NCBI GenBank assembly: GCA_946538835.1
Contig: CAMNGZ010000003.1
Coordinates: forward strand, 1 to 38,601
DNA from: an uncultured Clostridium sp.
GTDB taxonomy: Bacteria; Bacillota_I; Bacilli_A; Acholeplasmatales; Anaeroplasmataceae
Reading direction: 5' to 3'
Length of the DNA: 38,601 nucleotides
Part shown: positions 20,888 to 30,509 of the stretch, piece by piece
How positions within the stretch are numbered: the stretch's first letter is position 1
How the letters are laid out: the number at the start of each line of letters is the position of its first letter
Made by a program: the position numbers and the translations under genes
Notes under the pieces: model-generated
Databases searched by the model: none
Told to the model about the DNA's origin: nothing
What the model saw: only the letters and a program-made list of their open reading frames with translations

Positions 20888-22303
20888 ATGTTCAATTGGG
20901 TTTGGAGCCTGCTATATGGTATATCTAAATCAATCTTTCAAATAATTGATGGATTACTTTCATGCGCGAATATGTTGTGTGGAATTGAACCTATTAGATA
21001 TCAAAATACAGAAATGGACTTTCTGACATTTTTAATGCGTAACAAAAATATATCTTTTGGGTTCGTTGCCGCGGTCATTATAGGTGTAATACTTGTCATA
21101 TTATTTGCGGTAATATCTCTCATTCGGTCTTTTTCCACAGAAAAAGAAAATATGAGCCCTACGCAAATATATGTAAAGGTTGGAAAAATATTATTAACAT
21201 TTATTTTTATTCCTGTAGCTTTGTCTGTGCTTATAATGTTTACAAATGTTTTGATGCAGACATTGTATAAGTCAACTCTTGGTGGAAGTCCAGATGGTTT
21301 AGGTCGCTTCTTGGCTGGTGCATTTGGTCAAAATGCTCGCCACGATGGTGTGCCTGAGAACTTCTATATGAGTTCAAGTTTTGATTATACATCAACAGGA
21401 AATATGAAAAAATATGTAGACTTAGAAGATTATGATTTCTTCTTTAGCTGGATTGCTGGTATTGCTATTTTGTTAAGTCTTGCATCTATGTTATTAATGT
21501 TTGTTGATCGTGCAATTTCAATAGTTATATTATTTGTATTTGCTCCTATATCTTTATCAACAGCAGTTTTAGATGATGGACAAAGATTTAAGTTGTGGAG
21601 AGATCAATTTATTGTTAAATTCTTGACGGGATATGGCTGCATTATAGGTATCAATATCTTTTCTTTAGTAATAGCAGCTATTACTTCGAATGATTTGGTT
21701 TTCTTTGAAAATTCAGCTTTAAATTATATTATGAAAATTGCAATAGTTGTTGGTGGCTCTGTATCTTTAAATAGATTAATGGCATTAGTTGGTAATCTTA
21801 TTTCTCAAGGTGCAGGATCTAATGAACTTAGAGATAATGCTATTGCAACTCAACAAGCAAAAGGACTTGGAATGCGAGCATTATCTGGTGCATGGAGTGT
21901 AGCAAAATCTCCATTTACTGCTACGCGTAGTGCAGCAAACTTTATCAGAGATACAAGACAATTTGGACTTGGATATTCAGTTGGTTCACGTCTTGGATTT
22001 AACACTGATAGATCATATGGTCAAATGAGTAAGACTCAAAAGAATCAACAACGTGACCAAATGATTGAAAGAGAAAATTATCGTAAGACTGGTAAATTTG
22101 ACGGCTCAGGTAATAATGTTAAAAATGCTATTACAGGTGAAAATAAGTCAAATGCGAACAAGCAAACAAATAATCGTTCTGGCGCTGGAGCTAGTAATGC
22201 CATAAAAGGTGGTAGTAATGCTAATAACAAAAAAGTCGGTAATCAGATGGTTGAGATGAGTATATTAAATCCAGATGGTTCAAAAAAGAAAGAGAATAAG
22301 TAG
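20888..22303 (+). CDS. VirB6/TrbL-like polytopic T4SS channel protein
   Basis: Multiple TM helices, hydrophilic Asn-rich C-terminus, position between pilin and VirB4-like genes. Confidence 0.78.
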   Translation: MFNWVWSLLYGISKSIFQIIDGLLSCANMLCGIEPIRYQNTEMDFLTFLMRNKNISFGFVAAVIIGVILVILFAVISLIRSFSTEKENMSPTQIYVKVGKILLTFIFIPVALSVLIMFTNVLMQTLYKSTLGGSPDGLGRFLAGAFGQNARHDGVPENFYMSSSFDYTSTGNMKKYVDLEDYDFFFSWIAGIAILLSLASMLLMFVDRAISIVILFVFAPISLSTAVLDDGQRFKLWRDQFIVKFLTGYGCIIGINIFSLVIAAITSNDLVFFENSALNYIMKIAIVVGGSVSLNRLMALVGNLISQGAGSNELRDNAIATQQAKGLGMRALSGAWSVAKSPFTATRSAANFIRDTRQFGLGYSVGSRLGFNTDRSYGQMSKTQKNQQRDQMIERENYRKTGKFDGSGNNVKNAITGENKSNANKQTNNRSGAGASNAIKGGSNANNKKVGNQMVEMSILNPDGSKKKENK

Positions 22304-22312
22304 AGGTGGATT

Positions 22313-24979
22313 ATGCGAATTATTCCAAAAACAGCGAAAATTAAAATTCAATTCTTTAAAAATATTTCTATAGTTGATATTATAATTGGCTTATTCTTTC
22401 TAGGACTAATTGTATTACTTGCAATTACAAATATTGGTTTTATTAGATTTATATTAATGCTAATATTACTAGTTATTGCTGTCGGATTATTTTTACCATT
22501 TGAAGGACAAAGATTCTATGTATTCTTAGCTTATGCAGTAAAATATATTTTTAGTGTAAAAAAATTTAGCAAGGATAATACTAAGGCTCAAACAAATATT
22601 GACAATTATTTACCATTTAAGGATATAAGAGATGGTTTTATAGAATATAATACTTATTTTGCTGGAGTTTTACAAATTGATCCTCGTGAGTTTAGTTTGT
22701 TATCAGAATTTAGACAAAATCAAATGATTGATGAAAACTTTGGTAGAATTATTCGTGAAATTTCTGATAAAACTAAAGCTTCAATTGTAAAAATTGATAG
22801 AAAATTAAGCTTTGAATCATATATTAAATATGAAGAAAAGAAAAAAGAAAATCTACAAGCTTTATTTGATAATGGTGAATTAAGTGAAGAAGAATTAGAA
22901 TCACGATTATCAATCATTGATGATAGAATTCGTGTTTATTCAGAATTAACTAATGATAATCCTGTTATAAAGCCTTTCTATTATCTAGTTGTCTATGACG
23001 CAAATAAGAAGACTATTAGCGAAATATTAAATGATGCAATTATGACATTCCAAAATATAGGAATGACTTCTCATATTCTAGATACAAAGGAATTAGCATT
23101 ATTTTTAAAATATAATTATGTTCCTAATTTTAATGAAAAAGATATTGATATGTTATCTGAAAATGAATTAATGAGTTGGGTTTGTCCTCATACAGTGGAA
23201 TTTAAACCACGTTCAGCTTTAGTTGATGGTGAGGAATGTTTTACATTCACAGTTAAGAATTTCCCTATTAGTGTATTAAATGCTTGGGGATATAAAATAT
23301 TTAATATTCCTAACACTAAAATTGTGATGAATTTATCACCATATGAGAAACAAAAAGCTGTAAAAATGATTGACAGGTCAGTTCAAGAACTTGCAGCACA
23401 AACTGAACATAGTTTTAAAGCTTCTTCATTAATTGATAAACAAACACATATTGAGACTCTTATTGAAGTATTAAGAATGCTTCAAAATGACAATGAAACA
23501 TTGTTTGGGGTAACTCTTCATGTTACTATATTCCCAAATGGCGCTGACACAAAAGATTCTATTAGAAATCTTAAGAAAGGAATTAGAAGAGTCTTTGCTG
23601 AAGAAGGATTTGAACTTGTTGATAACTACTTTAGGCAAAATTTAGCATTCATATCTACTAATTTATCAAGACTTGATTTGATGACAGATTTCCAAAGAGC
23701 TATTCATTCAAATTCGGTAGCAGCAGTATTCCCATTTGTGTTATCAAATGTAATGGATGAAACAGGTTGTATCTTGGGTACTGAAAATTCTTACCCTGTT
23801 GTTGTTGATTTCTTTAAACGTAACTTTGAAAGAGTAAACTCTAATATGGTAATTATGGGTAAATCAGGTTCAGGTAAATCATATGCGACAAAGACAATTT
23901 TGACTCAATTATGTGCTGAAAACTGTAAGATATTTATTCTTGACCCAGAAAATGAATATCAAGTACTAGCTCAAAACTTAGGCGGTAGATTAATTGATGT
24001 AGGTACTGCAAGTGAAGGTAGAATTAATCCGTTCCATGTCATTACGACACTTGAAGGTGATGAGCTTGGAAGCGATTCGAAAGTTAATAATTTTGCAGTC
24101 CATCTTCAATTCTTAGAAGAATTCTTTAGAGTAGCTCTTGATGGTATTTCCTCAGACGCTCTAGAATATTTAAACAATATAATTGTCGATTTGTATAAGT
24201 TAAAAAATATAGACTCTAAAACTGATTTTTCTAGGTTAGGACCAAAAGATTATCCAACATTTGATGAATTGTTTGAATTAATTGATGAAAAATTAAATAA
24301 AGCAACAGTTGATTATGATGTAACTCAACTAAGAATACTACATAATTATGTTTCTAAATTTGCTGGAGATGGTAGAAACGCTAATCTTTGGAATGGTGAA
24401 TCTACATTGTCAGTAAAAGAGAACTTTACAGTATTTAATTTCCAATCACTATTAGCCAATAAAAATGGTGTAATCGCTAATGCACAAATGTTACTTGTGC
24501 TTAAGTGGTTAGATAATGAAATTATTAAAAATCGTGATTTCAACATAAAACATAATACAAATAGAAAAATAGTTGTTGCAATTGACGAAGCGCATGTATT
24601 TATTGATCCAAAATATCCAGTAGCACTAGATTTTATGTATCAATTAGCAAAGCGTATTCGTAAATATAATGGTATGCAAATTGTAATAACACAAAATATT
24701 AAAGACTTTGTAGGTAGTGAAGAAATTATTCGTAAATCAACTGCGATAATTAACGCATGTCAGTATTCATTTATTTTCTCTTTATCTCCAAATGACATGG
24801 ATGATTTATGTACATTGTATGATAAAGCTGGTCAAATTAATGAAGTAGAACAAGATCAGATTGTTAATAACCCTAGAGGTAATGCGTTTATCATCACTTC
24901 ACCAACAAGTAGAACAAATATTTCAATTATTGCATCAAATGCAGCAAGAGAATTATTTGGTGAAGGTGATAAGAAATAG
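22313..24979 (+). CDS. VirB4/TraE-like conjugation ATPase with N-terminal TM helices
   Basis: Two N-terminal hydrophobic segments; Walker A VIMGKSGSGKSYATK; FILDPENEYQVLAQNLGGRLIDV; Walker B KIVVAIDEAHVFIDP; GMQIVITQNIKDF. Confidence 0.95.
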   Translation: MRIIPKTAKIKIQFFKNISIVDIIIGLFFLGLIVLLAITNIGFIRFILMLILLVIAVGLFLPFEGQRFYVFLAYAVKYIFSVKKFSKDNTKAQTNIDNYLPFKDIRDGFIEYNTYFAGVLQIDPREFSLLSEFRQNQMIDENFGRIIREISDKTKASIVKIDRKLSFESYIKYEEKKKENLQALFDNGELSEEELESRLSIIDDRIRVYSELTNDNPVIKPFYYLVVYDANKKTISEILNDAIMTFQNIGMTSHILDTKELALFLKYNYVPNFNEKDIDMLSENELMSWVCPHTVEFKPRSALVDGEECFTFTVKNFPISVLNAWGYKIFNIPNTKIVMNLSPYEKQKAVKMIDRSVQELAAQTEHSFKASSLIDKQTHIETLIEVLRMLQNDNETLFGVTLHVTIFPNGADTKDSIRNLKKGIRRVFAEEGFELVDNYFRQNLAFISTNLSRLDLMTDFQRAIHSNSVAAVFPFVLSNVMDETGCILGTENSYPVVVDFFKRNFERVNSNMVIMGKSGSGKSYATKTILTQLCAENCKIFILDPENEYQVLAQNLGGRLIDVGTASEGRINPFHVITTLEGDELGSDSKVNNFAVHLQFLEEFFRVALDGISSDALEYLNNIIVDLYKLKNIDSKTDFSRLGPKDYPTFDELFELIDEKLNKATVDYDVTQLRILHNYVSKFAGDGRNANLWNGESTLSVKENFTVFNFQSLLANKNGVIANAQMLLVLKWLDNEIIKNRDFNIKHNTNRKIVVAIDEAHVFIDPKYPVALDFMYQLAKRIRKYNGMQIVITQNIKDFVGSEEIIRKSTAIINACQYSFIFSLSPNDMDDLCTLYDKAGQINEVEQDQIVNNPRGNAFIITSPTSRTNISIIASNAARELFGEGDKK

Positions 24980-24998
24980 TTTTTAATATTAAATACAT

Positions 24999-25036
24999 AT
25001 GATAGGTCATAATACGGCCTATCATTTTAATTTTTT
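24999..25036 (+). terminator. Rho-independent terminator of the T4SS operon
   Basis: ATGATAGGTC-ATAATAC-GGCCTATCAT followed by TTTAATTTTTT. Confidence 0.92.
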
Positions 25037-25069
25037 GTTGCAGGTTTGTGGCAACCATTATGTTATTAT
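25036..25069 (+). promoter_or_regulatory. SARP-type direct-repeat promoter, copy 4 (TGTTGCAGGTTTGTGGCA-N7-TGT-TATTAT)
   Basis: GTTGCA 25037-25042, GTGGCA 25048-25053; TG 25061-25062; TATTAT 25064-25069. Confidence 0.85.
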
Positions 25070-25123
25070 ATATACGCTAAATTCATTTAGACTAAAGAAA
25101 AGGTATTAAGGAGGATTTTATTA

Positions 25124-27811
25124 ATGAGCAAACTATATCAATTAATAAAAAAAGATATCGAGGAATTAAAGAAGATTAGACAGTTAGAAAAAGAAGATTT
25201 TAAAAAAGCTAAGTCTTATCCACAAAGTCTAAAAGAAGATATATTAATCGAAAGGGTTAATCATCTTATTGGCGATATCAGTAGAAAAGCTGTTGATAAA
25301 ATGGGTGATAATGAATTTGCAAAATTTATTTCAAGCCAATATAAAGATATCTTAAGTCATGGTAGACTTAAGAAAGTAGAGTATTCTTATGATTATAAAT
25401 TAAAACCTATCTTAGATTATGATAAGATTTTTGATTTGGTTGAAACAAAATTTTCAGAAAAAGACATTGAAGATCTTACAAAATCTTTTGAAAATAATAA
25501 AGATGTAATTAAACCTCTTTCCAAGCCTTTAGATCCTTATGTTAGAGCTATTATTCTTGACATGGATGAGATGAAAAATCTTACAAATGAAGAGAAAGAA
25601 AAATATAAGGAAGATTTGAATTATATTAAAGATGAAATTGTTGAAAAAAATAACAATTTCGTTGAAGGTTGCATCGAAAAAGTTTCACAAAAACGTTTCA
25701 TTGAGGCGTCAAAAAAACTTGAAAAGTGGGCAAACGATAATGGTATGGATGGTAAAAAGGTAGTAGCTTACGATACTAACCATACACATGCTACGACTGT
25801 TAGCAATACTACAAAAATTGAAGACGAATTGTTTAAACCAACGCTTAATATGGAAATGAAGTTTTCTCCTGAATTTAAGAAAAAGATCTTTGATTTAAGA
25901 GATTTTCTTGAGAATAAATTTGTTTTAAAAGATATTCAAGCAGGTGAAAGTGGTGGTAAGGAATATGGATTCCTTGCATATTTCTTGCAAACTTATAAAA
26001 TAAATGGATTAGTTGATAAACAAGTTCAATTACAAGACCCAGAAGAAAAGAAAGCTAATTTGGCTCAAATATCTGAAGAAGTAAATAAGCTTAAAAACAT
26101 TACAAAAGAATATGATGAAATTTTAAAATATATTAGTGATAATTTCGATATTAATGATGTAGCTTTATGTGGAAATGTTTATTCTGGTAGACAAACAGAT
26201 TTTAATGGAAATTTATCAAAATTTAGATCTACTCTTCCTGAAAAATGGGATAACGAAAATGCTGGTCCTGGTGTAATTTTAAATGGATATGTTCAATTTG
26301 TTAGTATGGCAAAAATGTGTGATGTTTCACTTGAAGAGATGTTTGATCATCCTGTTGAAAGCTTTATATCAGGTGCAAAGAAGAAATTGGATAGTATAAC
26401 TGATGCAGCTGTACCAAAGATAGGAGAAGCAAGTCTTGGACAAAGAATTGCCAAAACACTTGCGCCATATTCAAAAACATTTAATTTAACTTCCTCATTT
26501 AATATTTTTACACGTGGCATAGAATTCCTAAATAACCAATGTGAAGAAAATGATCAAGCGTATGAGAATATTACTTTAAGTCAAATTGCGTGTACATATT
26601 GTAATAGATTTGGTGTTAATGAAATTACCTTATTTGGTGATGCAGAGCAACCTAATTATGAATCTATAAGAAATATGTTTGCTTTTGGTGGAGATATTGA
26701 TAATTTATATACTGTATCAAATAATTATCCGTTTGATTTAAATACAAAAGGTGTTATCGCAAAAAATTATGATGCTCAAATTAAAACTTTAGGGAATAGA
26801 AATCCTGTAACAGAGTGCCGTAATATTTTAGCAACTTATAAAGATTATTTAGTAGAGACTAAAGAACTTATGGAGTCTAAAGGTAAATCTCATGATTGTT
26901 ATGTCGATCAAGCACATGTATTAATTGCCGCAAGAGAATATTTTGAAGATTTCATACTAAAAAACGGAATTAATCCATTAGAAATCCAAAATACTAAAGA
27001 AAGAGATGAAGTATTAAAATTCTTAAATAATCCAGTACAAGCTTTCAAAGATAAATATAAAGATGAAAAGAAATATTTCCATCAACCAAAAGAGGATGAA
27101 GTGGCTAGAGGAATTACTTCTTTTAAAGATCTAGAAAAGAAAGTAGCATCTTACAATTTAGATAGAAGAATAGATGTTAAAACTAAATTTGAAGAATTAA
27201 TTAAAGAAAATTCTAAAGGTACAGAAAATGAAAATAAATCAATTTCGGAAATTATAGATGCTAGAAAAGGTGGATATTTAGAAAGAAAATTTGATTCAAC
27301 TTCTAAAGAATATAAAGCTTTAGTTGGTGCAGTTAAAGCTATGATTAATCCAAAGGGTGGAAATTATGGTGCATATAAAATGGCTAAATTTTATGCTGAA
27401 AGATATGTAGCTCATAAACTTAAAGACGATAAAGAAGAAGCACAACTTAAAGCTAATGAGCGTGGTAGAATAAATTTCTGTCGTGCAGTTATTAAGAGTT
27501 GTGGAGATTTGGGTAAATATTTTGCTATTCATGAAAGACAACAAAAAGAAGCTTTAGAAAATAAAATAAGGGAAAGAGAAGAAATGCAATTAAATAGAAA
27601 ACTTCAAAGTTCTGAAAAGAGAAACGAAAGACTTCAAAATGAAGAAAAAATAGCAAATTTAGATGAAATTAAACTTGAAAAAGTTAATATCATTAAAGAT
27701 TTCCAAGAAGCTTTAAAAGATGATGTTAATGAAGATAAGTTAAATCAATCATTTGAGGAAAATTATGAAATGGAAGAAGTGAAAGTGGAGGATCTTAATA
27801 AGTCATTTTAA
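25124..27811 (+). CDS. Putative T4SS effector, family B paralogue 1 (KGG module)
   Basis: No signal peptide; MSKLYQLIKKDIEELKK; LCGNVYSGR...PEKWDNENAGPGVILNGYVQ; KGGYLERKFDSTSKEYKALVGAVKAMINP; tail DFQEALKDDVNEDKLNQSF. Confidence 0.6.
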   Translation: MSKLYQLIKKDIEELKKIRQLEKEDFKKAKSYPQSLKEDILIERVNHLIGDISRKAVDKMGDNEFAKFISSQYKDILSHGRLKKVEYSYDYKLKPILDYDKIFDLVETKFSEKDIEDLTKSFENNKDVIKPLSKPLDPYVRAIILDMDEMKNLTNEEKEKYKEDLNYIKDEIVEKNNNFVEGCIEKVSQKRFIEASKKLEKWANDNGMDGKKVVAYDTNHTHATTVSNTTKIEDELFKPTLNMEMKFSPEFKKKIFDLRDFLENKFVLKDIQAGESGGKEYGFLAYFLQTYKINGLVDKQVQLQDPEEKKANLAQISEEVNKLKNITKEYDEILKYISDNFDINDVALCGNVYSGRQTDFNGNLSKFRSTLPEKWDNENAGPGVILNGYVQFVSMAKMCDVSLEEMFDHPVESFISGAKKKLDSITDAAVPKIGEASLGQRIAKTLAPYSKTFNLTSSFNIFTRGIEFLNNQCEENDQAYENITLSQIACTYCNRFGVNEITLFGDAEQPNYESIRNMFAFGGDIDNLYTVSNNYPFDLNTKGVIAKNYDAQIKTLGNRNPVTECRNILATYKDYLVETKELMESKGKSHDCYVDQAHVLIAAREYFEDFILKNGINPLEIQNTKERDEVLKFLNNPVQAFKDKYKDEKKYFHQPKEDEVARGITSFKDLEKKVASYNLDRRIDVKTKFEELIKENSKGTENENKSISEIIDARKGGYLERKFDSTSKEYKALVGAVKAMINPKGGNYGAYKMAKFYAERYVAHKLKDDKEEAQLKANERGRINFCRAVIKSCGDLGKYFAIHERQQKEALENKIREREEMQLNRKLQSSEKRNERLQNEEKIANLDEIKLEKVNIIKDFQEALKDDVNEDKLNQSFEENYEMEEVKVEDLNKSF

Positions 27812-27833
27812 TTAAGATTTAAGGAGGTAGCTT

Positions 27834-30410
27834 ATGGGAAAATTATATGAAAAAATTAAAAAATATTATGATGAAATTGTAAGTTTTCAAAATAAGCAAG
27901 AAAATGATTATGTGAAGGAAACAACTTTCAAAAATTTATATAAGATTTCTGAAAAGGTAAATTCTTTAAATTATTTCTTAGTTGAAATTAATGATAATAA
28001 GAATACGTATTTTGGTAATAAAGATAATTACAAAGAATTCTTAGCAAATAATAAAGATGTTTTTGCACAAAACCATTATGATTTACCATATGCTGTTGTT
28101 CAAGATAATGGTAAGATAGATGTTAAAAGTGTTGATTATGAAACTATATTGAACACAATAGAAGCTAAATTATCTGATGATAAGATAAATTTATTATTAG
28201 AAAAATTTGAAAAATATAATCCAACAATTAGCCAAACATTTACAAATCCATTAACACCTCTTGCAACTGATATTATTAATGATGTATCTTCTTTAGAATT
28301 AACAAAAGAGGAAAGTGATAAAATCATTGAAACTATAAATTATGTTAATTCAGAAATTGTTGAAAAACATGGTGAGAACAATATAGATAAATTAATTGAT
28401 AAAATTAGTATCGTAAGAGATTATGAATCTAAAAAATATATCGATGAAGTAGCTAATGAAGTGGGAACTGACGCAGACAAGGTGCATGAACTAAAAGAGG
28501 ATTTATCATCTTTAGCTTTTTTGCCAGAAACTGAAGAAAATAAAAATCTTTTAAAACCATTTTTAAATAATGAACCTGTTTATTCTGATGAATTTAAGAA
28601 CAAAATTATTGCACTTGATGAATTTATTACTCAAAAAGGAATATTAAAAAATGGTGCAGTAGGAGAATCAGGTTATAAAGAATATGGTTTTGTTGATTAT
28701 TTTGAAAAGCTTTTTGAAGTTAAAGATTTATTAGTAAATCAAACTAAGTTAGTGTCAAATGAAGATAAAATCAATAATTTAAGAGAAATTCAAACTAAGG
28801 CAGACGAATTAAAGGATGTAACTAATAAATACAATGAGGTTATTGACTATATAAAGGAAAACTTTGACATTGATAAAATTAATTTAAACGGTAATATATA
28901 TTCAGGAAGAAAACGTTCTTTCGAAAATGATTATAAAAACTTTAGACCAAATTTCCCAGAAAGATGGGATAATGAAAATGCAGCCTTCGGTGTTATACTT
29001 AGCGGTTATGCTCAACTTAAAGGTGCTGCATTAGAAGCCAATGTATCAATTGAAGAGTACTTAGAAAATCCAATCAAGTCATATTTTAAAGGTGGTAAAG
29101 AAATATTTAAGGAAGAAGATGATAAATATTTCTTACCTAATACTGCCGAGAACTCACTTGGTAAAAGAATGGCTAACGCTCTTATTATGGATGGTAAAGC
29201 TTATCAATTGACCTATGCAAATTATGTGATTCATTCACGTGGAATAGAATTTTTAAATACTACTTCTGAAATTGATGAGAACTCATATAAGAATATAATT
29301 AAAACAGCTACAGGTAAAAGTTTAATTAATGTCTTTATGCATACTCCTGATAATTTATTTGTTAAAGGTGGTAACACAGATTATCAAAGTATTCAAAATT
29401 TGTTTGCATTAGGAAATGATACTGATAGATTATATGAAGTTTCAACTTCTTATTTTGATGAAAATGTAAATCATTCAGAATTGTCTCAAAAATATGATGA
29501 GAAGATTGCAGGAATGAAAAATGTAAATGTGGTAAATCAAACAAGAAGAGTAATGGATACTTTAAAGGATTTCATGGTTGAAAGAAAGAGATTAAATATT
29601 GAACGTGAAAACGAAAAGAATTCATTACCATTAGTTGATACAATTCCACCTGCTCATTTATTTGTAGGCGCCAAAAAATATATGAATGATTTCATATTTG
29701 AAAATAAAATTGATTTGTTAAGCCTAAATAAGAAAGATAGAAAAGAAGTTATGGATTTCTTAGAAGATCCATTAAAAGCTTTTGAAAAGAAATGCAAGGA
29801 TGAACCTAATTTCTTTTTAATAGATGGTAATACTGGCGCTTTAAAAGAAAACTATAATACATTAAGAGAAGAATTTAAGGAAGAATATGCTAGGATAAAC
29901 AAGAGTATTGGTGATAAATTTGTTGAAACATTTAATGATTTAAATAATAAAACAAATGGTCGCAATGCAAATAAATCTATACTTGAAATTATTCAAACTA
30001 ATAAAGGTGGATTCTGGGAAAATAGAATTGGTACAACTTCTAAAGAATATAAAGCTTTAGAATCATCTGTATTAGCAGCATTTAATCCAGAAAGCCAAAC
30101 ATATGGTGATTTAAGTGCTTCTAAGGTGTATGCACAAAAATATCTTGACCATAAACTACCTCAAGGTGTTGATTTTGAAAAATTGAGTGAAAATGAAAAG
30201 AGAAGAATTGAGTTTTGTCAAACAATAATTGGTGCAGATTTGAAAATACAACTTGATGACAAGACTGAAGAAAATAAAGTAATTTATGCACCAGATAATT
30301 TTGAATTCCAACAAAAATTGCAGCAAGATGTGGATTTAGGCCTTGAAAATAATAATAACATCATAATAGATGAAAATATTATTGAAAAAGAAAATGTTGT
30401 AGCACAATAA
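27834..30410 (+). CDS. Putative T4SS effector, family B paralogue 2 (KGG module)
   Basis: MGKLYEKIKKYYDEIVS; LNGNIYSGR...PERWDNENAAFGVILSGYAQLKGAAL; KGGFWENRIGTTSKEYKALESSVLAAFNP; tail EFQQKLQQDVDLGLENNNN. Confidence 0.6.
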   Translation: MGKLYEKIKKYYDEIVSFQNKQENDYVKETTFKNLYKISEKVNSLNYFLVEINDNKNTYFGNKDNYKEFLANNKDVFAQNHYDLPYAVVQDNGKIDVKSVDYETILNTIEAKLSDDKINLLLEKFEKYNPTISQTFTNPLTPLATDIINDVSSLELTKEESDKIIETINYVNSEIVEKHGENNIDKLIDKISIVRDYESKKYIDEVANEVGTDADKVHELKEDLSSLAFLPETEENKNLLKPFLNNEPVYSDEFKNKIIALDEFITQKGILKNGAVGESGYKEYGFVDYFEKLFEVKDLLVNQTKLVSNEDKINNLREIQTKADELKDVTNKYNEVIDYIKENFDIDKINLNGNIYSGRKRSFENDYKNFRPNFPERWDNENAAFGVILSGYAQLKGAALEANVSIEEYLENPIKSYFKGGKEIFKEEDDKYFLPNTAENSLGKRMANALIMDGKAYQLTYANYVIHSRGIEFLNTTSEIDENSYKNIIKTATGKSLINVFMHTPDNLFVKGGNTDYQSIQNLFALGNDTDRLYEVSTSYFDENVNHSELSQKYDEKIAGMKNVNVVNQTRRVMDTLKDFMVERKRLNIERENEKNSLPLVDTIPPAHLFVGAKKYMNDFIFENKIDLLSLNKKDRKEVMDFLEDPLKAFEKKCKDEPNFFLIDGNTGALKENYNTLREEFKEEYARINKSIGDKFVETFNDLNNKTNGRNANKSILEIIQTNKGGFWENRIGTTSKEYKALESSVLAAFNPESQTYGDLSASKVYAQKYLDHKLPQGVDFEKLSENEKRRIEFCQTIIGADLKIQLDDKTEENKVIYAPDNFEFQQKLQQDVDLGLENNNNIIIDENIIEKENVVAQ

Positions 30411-30414
30411 ATTT

Positions 30415-30441
30415 AGGAATAGCTTCCGCTATTCCTTTTTT
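30415..30441 (+). terminator. Rho-independent terminator
   Basis: AGGAATAGC-TTCC-GCTATTCCT followed by TTTTT. Confidence 0.92.
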
Positions 30442-30474
30442 GTTGCAGGTTTGTTGCGCCTAGTATGATATTAT
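30441..30474 (+). promoter_or_regulatory. SARP-type direct-repeat promoter, copy 5 (TGTTGCAGGTTTGTTGCG-N7-TGA-TATTAT)
   Basis: GTTGCA 30442-30447, GTTGCG 30453-30458; TG 30466-30467; TATTAT 30469-30474. Confidence 0.85.
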
Positions 30475-30509
30475 AATGGCATAATTAAAAGAATTGGAGG
30501 TTTTTTTAT

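Noticed and set aside
9649-24979. Ordinary integrative conjugative element
   Set aside because: Not fully excluded, but no relaxase, integrase, oriT-like region or att repeats are visible in the window, and the cargo is co-regulated leaderless protein families
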